Source of the DNA: Cellulomonas wangleii
Lineage (GTDB): Bacteria; Actinomycetota; Actinomycetes; Actinomycetales; Cellulomonadaceae
Reading direction: 5' to 3'
Length of the DNA stretch: 64,000 bases
Assembly (NCBI RefSeq): GCF_018388445.1
Contig: NZ_CP074405.1
Span: 620,001 to 684,000 of the forward strand
Numbering within the stretch: position 1 is the first letter of the stretch; every line of letters starts with the position of its first letter. A model generated the notes under the pieces. It did not search any database and was not told the origin of the DNA. It saw nothing but the letters and a program-made list of their open reading frames with translations. The position numbers were made by a program, and so were the translations under genes. Positions 26,010 to 34,842 of this stretch are shown in pieces.

Positions 26010-26969
26010 TCAGACCTCGAGCACGATCTTGCCGACGTGGGCGCCGGACGCCAGGCGGGCCAGCGCGTCGCGCGCGCGGGCCAGCGGGTACGTCGAGTCG
26101 ACCAGGGGGCGCACACCGGTCCGGGCGAGGAGGGCCAGCACCTGCCCGAGCTCGTCCCGGGTGCCCGTCGTCGCGCCGACGATGCTGATCTCCTGGAAGA
26201 ACACCCGCGTCAGGGACGCCGGCTCCGGGTCACCGGACGTGAGCCCCGCCACGACGATCCGTCCACCGGGCCGCACGGAACGCACCGAGTGCTCCCACGT
26301 CGCCCGGCCCACGGTCTCCAGCACGACGTCCACGCGGCCGACCCGGGCACCCGGTTCGACGGCCTGCGCCGCCCCGAGCGCCAGCGCGCGCTCACGCTTG
26401 GCGGCGTCGCGGCCGGTGACCACCATCTCGAGGCCCGCCGCGGCGCCGAGCTGCACGGCGGCCACCGACACGCCACCGCCCGCGCCCTGCACCAGCACGC
26501 GCTGCCCCGGCTGCGCACCGCCCGAGCGGAACAGCATGCGGTACGCGGTCAGGTACGCGGTCGGCACGCACGCCGCCTCGACGAACGACAGCTCGGCGGG
26601 CTTGTCGACGAGGTTCCACCCGGGGACGGCGACGCGCTCGGCGAGGGTCCCGGGGTACCGCTCGGACAGCAGGGTGCGCGGCTCGTCGGCGGGGACCCCG
26701 CGGCCGTCGGGGCCGCCCACGACCGCGTGCACGACGACCTCCCGGCCGTCGGCCGTGACACCGGCGGCGTCGGTGCCCAGCACCATCGGCAGCTGCTCGG
26801 CGCGCAGCCCCACGCCGCGCAGCGACCACAGGTCGTGGTGGTTGAGGGACGCGGCCCGCACGTCGACGGTGGTCCAGCCGTCCGGTGCCGGCGGCTGCGG
26901 CGCGTCACCGACGTCCAGGCCGGTCAGCGGGTCGTCGGGGGAGAAGGACGTGACGCGGGCGCAGAGCAT
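26010..26969 (-). CDS. Zinc-binding-type medium-chain dehydrogenase (quinone oxidoreductase-like)
   Basis: A 319-residue MDR-superfamily NAD(P)H-dependent oxidoreductase. The GroES-like N-terminal domain has SLNHHDLWSLRG and GTDAAGVT; the Rossmann domain has the nucleotide motif VQGAGGGVSVAAVQL. The usual structural-zinc Cys cluster is absent, as in quinone oxidoreductases. It reduces or oxidises a small carbonyl or quinone substrate that cannot be named. Leaderless-type start: TAGCGT ends 5 bases before the ATG. The hydrolase gene follows within 3 bases. Confidence 0.88.
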   Translation of the reverse strand: MLCARVTSFSPDDPLTGLDVGDAPQPPAPDGWTTVDVRAASLNHHDLWSLRGVGLRAEQLPMVLGTDAAGVTADGREVVVHAVVGGPDGRGVPADEPRTLLSERYPGTLAERVAVPGWNLVDKPAELSFVEAACVPTAYLTAYRMLFRSGGAQPGQRVLVQGAGGGVSVAAVQLGAAAGLEMVVTGRDAAKRERALALGAAQAVEPGARVGRVDVVLETVGRATWEHSVRSVRPGGRIVVAGLTSGDPEPASLTRVFFQEISIVGATTGTRDELGQVLALLARTGVRPLVDSTYPLARARDALARLASGAHVGKIVLEV

Positions 26970-26974
26970 GCCCC

Positions 26975-26980
26975 ACGCTA
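26975..26980 (-). promoter_or_regulatory. -10 hexamer of a leaderless promoter (dehydrogenase gene)
   Basis: TAGCGT on the minus strand ends 5 bases before ATG 26969. Confidence 0.55.
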
Positions 26981-27065
26981 GCCCGCCGGGTCGCGCCGAC
27001 CCACCAGGAGGACGCCCGCCGCGCGTCGTGGCCCGCGGGGTGCGGCGTCCCGACGCGACCGGACC

Positions 27066-27797
27066 TCACATCAGCGGCAGCATGCGCCCCAGGTCGGGGA
27101 CGGCGTCCGACGTGTACCGCGCCTGCAGCGCGAGGGCCAGCTCGTCGACGTCGTACGGCGCGCGGCCGGTGGCCAGACGCACCCAGCGGCGCGCGTCGAC
27201 GACCTCCAGGTCCCACCCGCCGCGGGCACGGACGATGCCCAGCAGCTCGTCGGCGGCCAGCGCGAGGGCGCCCGGGTCCACCGGGTCGGTGACGGCGTCG
27301 GCGGCCCGTACGCGACGCACCGAGCGGTACAGGTCGTCCCCGTGCACGACGAGCTCGAGGACGCGCGAGACGGTCATCGTCGACAGCCGGACCGGGCCAC
27401 GGCGCGCCTGGACCACGGGGTCGCCGTCGCCCAGGGTGTCGAGCGTCGCGAAGGCCGCCCGGGCGGAGGCCGTCACGTAGCCGACGGGGTCGGCGGCGTG
27501 CTCGGCGGCCAGCCGGCGCGTCGTCTCCACCACCTCCTGCGCCCGGTCCCGGTAGGTGCCGAGGTACTCGCCGAGGGTCATCGGGACGGTGCCCGCCGGC
27601 AGCGGCGTGCACCCGGCCAGCGCGTCCATCGCCCGGCCCAGGTGCGCCCACAGCTCGACGACGTTCCACCCGTCGAGCACCGACGGCTCCCGCCCGAGCC
27701 GCGGGTCCGCCATCACCTCCACCCACGCGTGCAGGCGGTCCCACTGGGTACGCAGGGCGGTGGCGGCGGTCGCGACGTCGACGGACATGCGCCCCAT
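27066..27797 (-). CDS. Maleylpyruvate isomerase-family (mycothiol-dependent, DinB-like) protein
   Basis: A 243-residue protein of the DinB/maleylpyruvate isomerase superfamily, four-helix-bundle enzymes that often use mycothiol in actinobacteria. Typical features are the N-terminal helix LRTQWDRLHAWVEV, LDGWNVVELWAHLGRAMDAL with the first metal-site His, and VLELVVHGDDLYRSV with another. The reaction is not known for this branch. ATG 27797 was chosen because GGGAG sits about 8 bases upstream; ATG 27788 is in frame. It stands alone between the dehydrogenase and metX genes. Confidence 0.8.
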   Translation of the reverse strand: MGRMSVDVATAATALRTQWDRLHAWVEVMADPRLGREPSVLDGWNVVELWAHLGRAMDALAGCTPLPAGTVPMTLGEYLGTYRDRAQEVVETTRRLAAEHAADPVGYVTASARAAFATLDTLGDGDPVVQARRGPVRLSTMTVSRVLELVVHGDDLYRSVRRVRAADAVTDPVDPGALALAADELLGIVRARGGWDLEVVDARRWVRLATGRAPYDVDELALALQARYTSDAVPDLGRMLPLM

Positions 27798-27861
27798 GGT
27801 GCCGTCTCCCGCCGTCCGGCGCGCCATCGGGCCCGCCGCCTCATGCGTCCGGGCGGCCCCG

Positions 27862-29163
27862 TCAGGCCCGGCGGGCGCCCTCGCGCAGGAAGTCCGCGAC
27901 GTGCCGGCCGACCTGGTCCTCCTCGATGAGGAAGCCGTCGTGCCCGTAGTCGGAGTGCACGTACCGGACCGGGCCGGACCCGGGGATCGCGGCCGCCACC
28001 CGCTCGGACTGCGCCGGTGTGAACAGCCGGTCGCTGTCGACGGCGATCACCAGGGCGCGCGCCGTGACCTGGGCGAGCGCCGCCTCCACCCCGCCGCGGT
28101 CGCGCCCCAGGTCGTGCGTGATCATCGTGCGCGTGAGCGTGACGTAGGTGTTGGCGTCGAACCGCCGGGACAGCTTGTCGCCGTGGTGGTCGAGGTACGA
28201 CTGCACCGCGAACCGGCCGCCCTCCAGCGGGTCCTCGGCGCCCTGCGGGATCCGCCCGAACCGGGTGTCCAGCTCCACCGCGGAGCGGTACGTCTGGTGG
28301 GCGATCTGCCGGGCGAGCCCGAGCCCGGCGTGCGGGCCCTCGCCGTCCGGCACGTCGTAGTAGTCGCCCCCGCGGTAGCGCGGGTCGGCGGTGATCGCGG
28401 CGAGCTGGGTGTGGAACCCGGCGATCTGGTCGCCCGACGTCTGCGCGCACGTCGCGATCGCGGCGACGGCGTCGACGCGGTCCGGTGCCGAGGCCGCCCA
28501 CTCCAGCACGCGGTGCCCGCCCATCGAGGCGCCGATGACCAGCGCCCACGAGTCGACACCCAGCAGGTCCGCCAGGCGCAGCTCCGCGGCCACCTGGTCG
28601 CGGACGCTGAGCAGCGGGAACCGCCCTCCCCAGGGACGCCCGTCGGGGGCGTCGGACGCGGGGCCGGTCGAGCCCTGGCACCCGCCGAGCACGTTGGGCG
28701 CGACGACGAACCAGCGGTCGGTGTCGATGGGCGCACCGGGGCCCACCATCGACTGCCACCACCCGGGGGTCGGGTGCCCCGGACCCGCGTCACCCGTGAC
28801 GTGCGAGTCGCCCGTGAGCGCGTGCAGCACCAGCACGGCGTTGCTGCCGTCCTCGTCCAGCTCGCCCCACGTCTCGTACGCCAGGCGGACGGCCGGCAGG
28901 CGACCACCCGACTCGAGCTTCAGCGGACCGAGGTCGGCGAACTGCCGGCGTCCCGGGTCGGCGCCGTCGCGCCACGCCGCGCTCGCGGGCACGGGCGGCC
29001 GCTCGGGCAGCGGGCGGCGGCTGCCGAGCGTCCCGCCGCGGCGCGCAGGGCGCCCGACGAGCGGGTCCGGCACGTCGACCGGTCCCGCCCCCGGCCCCGC
29101 GGGCATCGCACGCCCGGCGGGCGCGGGCGTGCGGGTGTGGGGTCGGGGGTCGGGTCGGGTCAT
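27862..29163 (-). CDS. metX: Homoserine O-acetyltransferase
   Basis: Transfers acetyl (or succinyl) from the CoA ester to homoserine, the first committed step of methionine synthesis. It has an alpha/beta hydrolase fold with Ser213 in GASMGGH, Asp376/Asp378 in VDSDRL and His408 in GHDGFL as the triad; LAYETWGELD and NVLGGCQGSTGP are family signatures. At 433 residues it is about 60 longer than usual: residues 1-65 are Pro/Arg/Gly-rich, and a start at Met20 or later is possible. It lies 30 bases downstream of metY in the same direction, so the two form a direct-sulfhydrylation operon. Confidence 0.93.
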   Translation of the reverse strand: MTRPDPRPHTRTPAPAGRAMPAGPGAGPVDVPDPLVGRPARRGGTLGSRRPLPERPPVPASAAWRDGADPGRRQFADLGPLKLESGGRLPAVRLAYETWGELDEDGSNAVLVLHALTGDSHVTGDAGPGHPTPGWWQSMVGPGAPIDTDRWFVVAPNVLGGCQGSTGPASDAPDGRPWGGRFPLLSVRDQVAAELRLADLLGVDSWALVIGASMGGHRVLEWAASAPDRVDAVAAIATCAQTSGDQIAGFHTQLAAITADPRYRGGDYYDVPDGEGPHAGLGLARQIAHQTYRSAVELDTRFGRIPQGAEDPLEGGRFAVQSYLDHHGDKLSRRFDANTYVTLTRTMITHDLGRDRGGVEAALAQVTARALVIAVDSDRLFTPAQSERVAAAIPGSGPVRYVHSDYGHDGFLIEEDQVGRHVADFLREGARRA

Positions 29164-29193
29164 CGTGCGAGCGCCTCTCGTCGGGGCCGGGTC

Positions 29194-30513
29194 TCAGGCG
29201 CCCTTGGCCGCGCGGAACCCCGCGTCCAGGTCGGCGAGGATGTCGTCGATGTGCTCGATGCCCACCGCGAGGCGCACGAGCCCCGGCGTCACGCCCGACA
29301 GCGCCTGCTGCTCGGGGGTCAGCTGGCTGTGCGTCGTCGAGGCCGGGTGGATCACCAGGGAGCGCACGTCACCGATGTTCGCGACGTTCGAGTGCAGCTC
29401 GAGCGCCGAGACGAACGCCTGACCGGCCGCGGCGCCGCCGTCGAGCTCGAACGCCAGCACGGCACCCGCGCCGCGCGGCGCGTACTTGAGCTGGTTGGCG
29501 TGCCACGGGCTGGACTCCAGGCCCGCGTAGTGCACGTGCCGGACCTCGTCGCGCGCCTCGAGCCACGCCGCGACCTTCTGCGCGTTCTCGACGTGCCGCT
29601 CGACGCGCAGCGAGAGCGTCTCGACGCCCTGGGCGATGAGGAACGCGTTGAACGGGCTGATCGCGGCGCCCAGGTCGCGCAGCAGCTGGACGCGCGCCTT
29701 GAGGATGAAGGACAGGTTGACGCCGAAGGCTCCGCCGACGCCCAGGTCGCGGGCGAACACCAGGCCGTTGTACGACGGGTCGGGCGTGTTGTACGCCGGG
29801 AACCGCTCGGGGTGCTGGGCGTAGTCGAACGTGCCACCGTCGACGATCACGCCGCCGATCGCGGTGCCGTGCCCGCCCAGGTACTTGGTGGCCGAGTGCA
29901 CCACCACGTCGGCGCCCCACTGCAGGGGGTTGATGAGGTACGGGGTGGCGACGGTGTTGTCGACCACGAGCGGCACCCCGTGCGCGTGGGCGACGCCGGC
30001 GACCAGCTCGATGTCGAGCACGTCGGACTTGGGGTTGGGGATCGTCTCGGCGAAGAACAGCTTGGTGTTCGGGCGGACCGCGTCGCGCCACGCCTGGGCG
30101 TCGTGCGGGTCGGCGACGAAGGTGGTCTCGATGCCGAACCGGGGCAGCGTGTGCTGCAGCAGGTTGTAGGTGCCGCCGTAGAGGCTGGGGGACGCGACGA
30201 CGTGGTCGCCGGCCTGCGCGATGTTGAGGATCGCGAACGTCTCCGCGGCCTGGCCGGACGCGAGCAGCAGCGCGCCGACCCCGCCCTCCAGGCTCGCGAT
30301 GCGGTTCTCCACGACCTCCTGGGTCGGGTTGTTGATGCGCGTGTAGATGGGCCCGAGCTCCTTGAGCGCGAACCTGTCCGCGGCCTGCTCGGCGGAGTCG
30401 AAGACGAAGGAGGTGGTCTGGTAGATCGGCAGCGCCCGGGCGCCCGTCGCGGCGTCGGGGGTCTGGCCGGCGTGCACCTGCCGGGTCTCGAAGCTCCAGC
30501 TCTCGTTGCTCAT
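29194..30513 (-). CDS. metY: O-acetylhomoserine sulfhydrylase (aminocarboxypropyltransferase)
   Basis: A PLP-dependent Cys/Met metabolism enzyme that makes homocysteine from O-acetylhomoserine and sulfide. The Schiff-base lysine is Lys210 in HSATKYLGGHG; YTRINNPTQ near the N-terminus and the LASGQAAETFA loop are characteristic of the MetY branch. Its 439 residues fit the family. It is first in the metY-metX pair. The upstream gap of about 465 bases may hold its promoter and leader, but no SAM riboswitch could be recognised in it. Confidence 0.93.
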   Translation of the reverse strand: MSNESWSFETRQVHAGQTPDAATGARALPIYQTTSFVFDSAEQAADRFALKELGPIYTRINNPTQEVVENRIASLEGGVGALLLASGQAAETFAILNIAQAGDHVVASPSLYGGTYNLLQHTLPRFGIETTFVADPHDAQAWRDAVRPNTKLFFAETIPNPKSDVLDIELVAGVAHAHGVPLVVDNTVATPYLINPLQWGADVVVHSATKYLGGHGTAIGGVIVDGGTFDYAQHPERFPAYNTPDPSYNGLVFARDLGVGGAFGVNLSFILKARVQLLRDLGAAISPFNAFLIAQGVETLSLRVERHVENAQKVAAWLEARDEVRHVHYAGLESSPWHANQLKYAPRGAGAVLAFELDGGAAAGQAFVSALELHSNVANIGDVRSLVIHPASTTHSQLTPEQQALSGVTPGLVRLAVGIEHIDDILADLDAGFRAAKGA

Positions 30514-30913
30514 GGTGTGCTCCTCGCCGGCGGTGCCGGGTGGTCGGGGTGGGGGACTGTCACCCGAGGAGCGCGCCGTCGACGCCCGCCCCGCGGGGGG
30601 TCAGGGGAAGCGCACGTGCTGCTCCGGTGCCGGCCGGTCGGTGGATCCGGCACCCTCGCCGGACCACCGGCCCGTGGGCAGGGGGAACGTGCGCGGTCAG
30701 CGACACATTCGACGGAACATGTCCAGGAGACTACGTGCTCCGTCCCGCTCCGTGGCACGGACATCTCACCCTTCGAGATCGGCGACGCGCCCCGGCCGTG
30801 CCCCGCGCCGCCGGGGCCCGTTCCCGCGGATCGGAGGGGTCGGCGACCCCGTCGCGCGGTCGTCACCCGAACAGCCCAGGGGGTCTGTCCGGGTTGCTCC
30901 CGAACCACAACGA

Positions 30914-30937
30914 TGTGACTTCTGGGACTGTTGTGAC
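30914..30937. promoter_or_regulatory. Direct-repeat TGTGAC boxes upstream of the NlpC/P60 promoter
   Basis: TGTGAC occurs at 30914-30919 and 30932-30937, exactly 18 bases apart. Read on the other strand, this gives GTCACA-N3 units with one 9-base unit between them. From memory this resembles the direct repeats bound by the response regulator MtrA at cell-wall hydrolase promoters. The boxes sit just upstream of a very poor -35 region, a fitting place for an activator. Confidence 0.45.
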
Positions 30938-30965
30938 AGGTGTTCTCTTGTGTGAATCCCACAGG

Positions 30966-30971
30966 TAGCGT
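30966..30971 (+). promoter_or_regulatory. -10 hexamer of a leaderless promoter (NlpC/P60 gene)
   Basis: TAGCGT ends 7 bases before GTG 30979. The -35 position (about 30943-30948) reads TTCTCT. Confidence 0.55.
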
Positions 30972-30978
30972 GCCGAAC

Positions 30979-32460
30979 GTGCATGACGGCGACGTGACAC
31001 CCCAGCCCCGCCCGGCCCCCGTGGACGGTCCCGGTGCGGCGTGCCTGCGTGCCGCCCGCCGCCCCCTCGCCCGCCGCGTGCCGCGCCGCCTCGCCGTGCT
31101 GCCCGTCGGCCTGCTGACGCTCGGGCTCGTCGTGACGCCGGCAGCCGCCACGCCGTCCGCGGACGACGTGCGCGAGGCCCGTGCCGGGGTGGCGCGGGCG
31201 CAGATGTCCGTGGCGCAGCTCGAGGTGCGCCTCGCCGAGCTCGCCGCGTCGGCAGAGTCCGCCGAGGTCGTCGTCCAGACCGCCGCCGAGGGCTACACCC
31301 GGTCGGTGGCCGACGCCGACGCCGCCCGGGCGCGCGCGGCCGACGCCTCCGGGCGCGCCGAGCACGCCGCCGCGGAGGCCGAGGAGGCGCGCCGCCGGCT
31401 GGTCACCTTCGCCCGGCAGCTCGCCCGCACCGGTGGGTCGGCCGACGTCCTCGAGGCCGCGCTGTCCGCGGACGGCTTCCAGGACGTCGCGCGCCGCACC
31501 ACCGCCCTGGACCAGGTGACGGGCAAGGCCGACGACGCGGTGCAGGAGTACCAGGCCGCGCTGCTGGTCGCCGAGACGATGCAGCGGCGCTCCGCCGACG
31601 CCGCGCAGGCCGCCGGTGCCGCCGCCGACGCCGCCGCGGAGGCGCTCGCACAGGCCGAGCGCGTGCAGGCCGACGCCGACGCGTCGCTCGCTGCGGGCCG
31701 TACGGAGCGTGACGGACTCATCACCGCCCTCGCCGCGGCCCGGCAGACCAGTGCCGAGGTGGAGCGTGCCCGGCAGGACGCGCTCGACGCCGACCGGCGC
31801 GCCCGTGCGGAGGCCGCCGCCCAGGCGCAGCGGCTGCCCGCGCCCGGGACCGCCCCGAGCGCTCCCGCGCCGGGCGGCGGCTCGAACGGCGGTGGCTCGG
31901 GCGGCCCGCGTCCCGCGGTCCCGGCTCCCGCGCCTGCTCCGGCACCGGCTCCCGCGCCGGCTCCCGCGCCCGCGCCGGCTCCCGCCCCGGCCCCTGCACC
32001 CGCACCGGCACCCGCACCCGCACCCGCACCCGCTCCTGCTCCCGCGCCCTCGACGCCCTACGGCCTGGGCACGGGGACGTCGCGCGGATCCGCCGCAGCC
32101 GGTGCCGCGGCCGTCGCGTGGGCGCAGTCGAAGGTCGGCCTGCCGTACGTCTACGGCGGCACCGGCCCCGACGGGTACGACTGCTCGGGCCTGACGGGCG
32201 GCGCGTGGCGCGCCGCGGGCGTCGGCATCAACCGCACGTCGCGCGACCAGTACAAGCAGGTCCTCAAGATCTCGTACGACCAGCTGCGGCCCGGCGACCT
32301 CGTGTTCTGGGGCGACAACCCGGCCGACCCGAACTCGATCCACCACGTCGCGATGTGGGTGGGCAACGGGCAGATCGTCGAGGCGTCCAGGCCCGGTGTG
32401 CCGTTGCGCGTCACGTCGATGCGCTGGTCGAAGACCATGCCGTTCGCCGGTCGCCCCTGA
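30979..32460 (+). CDS. Secreted NlpC/P60 peptidoglycan endopeptidase (RipA-like)
   Basis: A 493-residue exported hydrolase that cleaves the D-Glu/meso-DAP bond in wall peptides, usually during daughter-cell separation. Twin-Arg-free signal peptide at about 25-57; Ala/Glu-rich coiled coil at 60-290; a low-complexity linker with about 20 alternating Pro-Ala pairs at 314-361; NlpC/P60 domain at 380-493. Catalytic Cys402 is in YDCSGLTG, and the His is His456 in HHVAMWVG. The coiled coil probably inhibits or targets the catalytic domain, as in RipA. The start is set by the -10 hexamer; in-frame GTGs at 30970 and 30994 are alternatives. Confidence 0.88.
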   Translation: MHDGDVTPQPRPAPVDGPGAACLRAARRPLARRVPRRLAVLPVGLLTLGLVVTPAAATPSADDVREARAGVARAQMSVAQLEVRLAELAASAESAEVVVQTAAEGYTRSVADADAARARAADASGRAEHAAAEAEEARRRLVTFARQLARTGGSADVLEAALSADGFQDVARRTTALDQVTGKADDAVQEYQAALLVAETMQRRSADAAQAAGAAADAAAEALAQAERVQADADASLAAGRTERDGLITALAAARQTSAEVERARQDALDADRRARAEAAAQAQRLPAPGTAPSAPAPGGGSNGGGSGGPRPAVPAPAPAPAPAPAPAPAPAPAPAPAPAPAPAPAPAPAPAPAPAPSTPYGLGTGTSRGSAAAGAAAVAWAQSKVGLPYVYGGTGPDGYDCSGLTGGAWRAAGVGINRTSRDQYKQVLKISYDQLRPGDLVFWGDNPADPNSIHHVAMWVGNGQIVEASRPGVPLRVTSMRWSKTMPFAGRP

Positions 32461-32585
32461 CGACGGGGTCACCCCCTCGTCGGCACGTCCGCGCGGCACG
32501 TCCGGCGCCCGCACGTCCCGACGCGCCGCGGTGTCCCGGTCGCCTGCGCGTCCGCACGCCCGCACGTCATGCCCCGGGAACGCCG

Positions 32586-32619
32586 GAGGGCGGCCCGGCG
32601 TCACCGCCCGACCGCCCTC
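32586..32619. terminator. Hairpin between convergent NlpC and ppa genes
   Basis: GAGGGCGG (32586-32593) pairs with CCGCCCTC (32612-32619) over an 18-base loop. The rest of this 203-base gap holds several GCACGTCC direct repeats and no gene. Confidence 0.45.
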
Positions 32620-32641
32620 GTGCGCGACCCCCCGAGGGGCC

Positions 32642-32668
32642 GTGCGTGCTCAGTTGTGCGTGCTCAGT
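32642..32668. repeat. Tandem 14-bp duplication across the ppa stop codon
   Basis: GTGCGTGCTCAGT is repeated with a period of 14 (32642-32654 and 32656-32668). The second copy contains the reverse complement of the ppa stop codon. Confidence 0.7.
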
Positions 32669-33158
32669 GGTTGTAGCCGGAGTCGATCGCGCGCTGCCGC
32701 GACCGCTCGATCTCGGCCTCGGCGTCGGCGCGGCCCACCCAGTGGGCGCCCTCGACGGACTTGCCCGGCTCGAGGTCCTTGTAGACCTCGAAGAAGTGCT
32801 GGATCTCCAGGCGGTGGAAGTCGGACACGTCGTCGATGTCCTGACGCCACGCGGCGCGCTGGTCGCCCGTCGGCACGCACAGCACCTTGTCGTCACCGCC
32901 GGCCTCGTCGCGCATGCGGAACATGCCCAGCGCGCGGCAGCGGATGAGGCAGCCGGGGAACGTGGGCTCCTCCAGCAGCACCAGGGCGTCCAACGGGTCC
33001 CCGTCCTCGCCGAGGGTCCCCTCGATGAAGCCGTAGTCGTCGGGGTAGCGCGTCGAGGTGAACAGCATCCGGTCGAGGCGGATCCGCCCCGTCGCGTGGT
33101 CCACCTCGTACTTGTTGCGCTGCCCCTTGGGGATCTCGATCGTGACGTCGAACTCCAC
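32664..33158 (-). CDS. ppa: Inorganic pyrophosphatase (family I)
   Basis: A 164-residue soluble Mg-dependent enzyme that hydrolyses pyrophosphate released by biosynthesis. The N-terminal [17 protein letters not shown], the [24 protein letters not shown] signature (cut here to its recognisable ends RYPDDYG and DGDPLDA) and the C-terminal [18 protein letters not shown] are those of actinobacterial Ppa. GTG 33158 gives normal length; GGAGGG lies about 10 bases upstream. It is divergent from dacB, matching the ppa/dacB arrangement recalled from mycobacteria. Confidence 0.95.
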   Translation of the reverse strand: MEFDVTIEIPKGQRNKYEVDHATGRIRLDRMLFTSTRYPDDYGFIEGTLGEDGDPLDALVLLEEPTFPGCLIRCRALGMFRMRDEAGGDDKVLCVPTGDQRAAWRQDIDDVSDFHRLEIQHFFEVYKDLEPGKSVEGAHWVGRADAEAEIERSRQRAIDSGYNH

Positions 33159-33315
33159 TTGTTGCTTCCCTCCACGCGTCCCCGCCCCCCGGGCGGTGGT
33201 CGATCGACCACTGGGCGCGTCGTCTCCCCGGGCGCCGTTGTCTCGGACAGTAGTCTGACCCACCGTTGCGGCGGTACCGGGCCGCAGGGGGCACGACGTC
33301 CCGGAAGGAGTGACG

Positions 33316-34728
33316 ATGGCCACAGCAGGACGGGTCGCGGGGGTGGGCACGCTCGTGGTCGTGCTGCTCGGAGCGGGGTACGCGACGGCCGACGCGTACG
33401 ACGTCGTGCCCGGCATCGTGACCCTGGCACCCCCCGTGCCGGACCCGTCCCCGTTCCCCACGGCGCCGGGCGCGGTCGACCCCACCGCGGTGCCGCGGGC
33501 GCTGGGCGACCTCGACCCGCAGGTGCCGCTGCCCGCCGCGGCCCAGGTCCAGTCCCTGGTCGACGGGCTCGTCACCGACCCGCGCCTGGGCCCCAGCGTG
33601 GGGGTCACGGTGGTCGACCAGCTCACGGGGGAGACGCTCGCGTCCCACCAGCCCGACGCCGGCCGCATCCCCGCGTCGACGGCCAAGATCCTCACGGGCG
33701 TCGCCGCGCTCACGGCGCTCGACCCGGACGCGACGCTGCCCACCCGGGTGGTGCGCGTCGACGACGGCACGATCGCGCTGGTCGCGGGCGGGGACATGAT
33801 GCTGGCGGCCGGTGCCGGCGACCCGGCGGCCACCGCCGGGCGCGCGGGCATGGCCGACCTCGCGGCACGCACCGCCGCGGCGCTGGCGCTGCAGGGGACG
33901 ACCAGCGTGCGCCTCCTGGTGGACGACGCGCTGTTCGCCGGCCCGACGGTCAGCCCGGCGTGGCACCCCGCCAACGTGAACGAGGGGTTCGTCGCGCCCG
34001 TCACCGGGCTGGCGGTCGACATCGGCCGCGTCGGTGAGGGCGAGTACGCGCCGCGCACGTCGGACCCGTCCCTGGCGGCGGCGAAGGTGCTGGCGCAGCG
34101 CCTGGGCGAGCTGGGCGTCACGGTGCAGGGCGAGCCGACGCGCACGTCGTCGACGCAGGGTGCGCCGGAGCTCGCGCGCGTCGAGTCCGCGCCCCTGGTC
34201 GACGTCGTGCACTACTTCCTGGAGACGTCCGACAACACCATCACCGAGGTCGTGTCCCGCCTCGTCGCGCTCGACGCCGGCCTGCCCGCCAGCTTCGACG
34301 GCGGGACGCAGGCGGTGCTGCGCCAGGTCGGGACCCTCGGGATCGACGTGTCGGCCGCCCGGATGGTCGACGCGTCAGGGCTGGGCGCCGGCTCCTCCCT
34401 GTCACCGGCCCTGCTGGCCGACGTGGTGCGGCTGACCACGGACCCCGCGCACCCGCTGCTGCGCGACGTCGCCGTGGGCATGCCGGTCGCCGGCCTGTCC
34501 GGCACGCTGTCCGACCGCTTCACCCGGTCCGACGCCCGCGGGCTCGTGCGCGCCAAGACGGGCTCGCTGCCGCGAGTCACCTCCCTGGCCGGCACCGTGC
34601 TGGACAGCCAGCGACGCCAGCTCGTGTTCGTCGTCATGGCGGACCAGACGCCCGAGGGCGGGCAGTGGGCCCCCCGGCAGGCCATCGACGGCTTCGTCGG
34701 GTCGCTGGCGGCCTGCGGCTGCCGCTGA
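33316..34728 (+). CDS. dacB: D-alanyl-D-alanine carboxypeptidase/endopeptidase (PBP4, family S13)
   Basis: A 470-residue exported penicillin-binding protein with a signal anchor at about 5-25. The three active-site motifs are visible: SxxK as STAK (Ser121, Lys124), SDN in TSDNTITE, and KTG in AKTGSLPRV. It removes terminal D-Ala or cuts cross-links in peptidoglycan. ATG 33316 is chosen because GGAAGGAG ends 5 bases upstream; a GTG at 33310 is in frame. TAGTCT at 33251-33256 could be the -10 element. It opens the long conserved rightward gene run. Confidence 0.92.
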   Translation: MATAGRVAGVGTLVVVLLGAGYATADAYDVVPGIVTLAPPVPDPSPFPTAPGAVDPTAVPRALGDLDPQVPLPAAAQVQSLVDGLVTDPRLGPSVGVTVVDQLTGETLASHQPDAGRIPASTAKILTGVAALTALDPDATLPTRVVRVDDGTIALVAGGDMMLAAGAGDPAATAGRAGMADLAARTAAALALQGTTSVRLLVDDALFAGPTVSPAWHPANVNEGFVAPVTGLAVDIGRVGEGEYAPRTSDPSLAAAKVLAQRLGELGVTVQGEPTRTSSTQGAPELARVESAPLVDVVHYFLETSDNTITEVVSRLVALDAGLPASFDGGTQAVLRQVGTLGIDVSAARMVDASGLGAGSSLSPALLADVVRLTTDPAHPLLRDVAVGMPVAGLSGTLSDRFTRSDARGLVRAKTGSLPRVTSLAGTVLDSQRRQLVFVVMADQTPEGGQWAPRQAIDGFVGSLAACGCR

Positions 34729-34815
34729 CACCGCCTGCCGCTGACCCCGCCTGCCGCTGACACCGCCCGCGCTGACCCCGCCCGCGCTGACCCCGCCCGC
34801 GCTGACCCCGCCCGT
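34722..34815 (+). repeat. Six-copy 15-16 bp tandem repeat between dacB and the DUF2342 gene
   Basis: Units of the form CGCTGACMCCGCCYG start with CTGA at 34725, 34741, 34757, 34772, 34787 and 34802 (periods 16, 16, 15, 15, 15). The first copy contains the dacB stop codon, and later copies repeat in-frame or near-frame TGA triplets. Confidence 0.85.
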
Positions 34816-34830
34816 CGCGCGCTCGCGCGT

Positions 34831-34836
34831 TACCGT
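34831..34836 (+). promoter_or_regulatory. -10 hexamer of a leaderless promoter (zinc metalloprotease gene)
   Basis: TACCGT ends 6 bases before GTG 34843. Confidence 0.6.
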
Positions 34837-34842
34837 GGGCGC

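Larger units (their letters stand above)
30514..30978. other. 465-base intergenic region between metY and the NlpC/P60 gene
   Basis: No open frame with convincing coding features is seen here. It contains a possible hairpin (GGTGCCGG 30626-30633 with CCGGCACC 30647-30654), an imperfect palindrome TCCGTGGCACGGA near 30750, two TGTGAC boxes (30914 and 30932) and the -10 hexamer of the rightward gene. The part next to metY is GC-rich and could fold into a leader RNA. It was examined for SAM-I and SAM-IV riboswitch cores without a match. Confidence 0.5.

Noticed and set aside
30514..30800. SAM riboswitch upstream of metY
   Set aside because: A CTCGGGTGAC stretch near 30560 (minus strand) recalls the 3' part of SAM-IV, but the 5' stem and core are not present.
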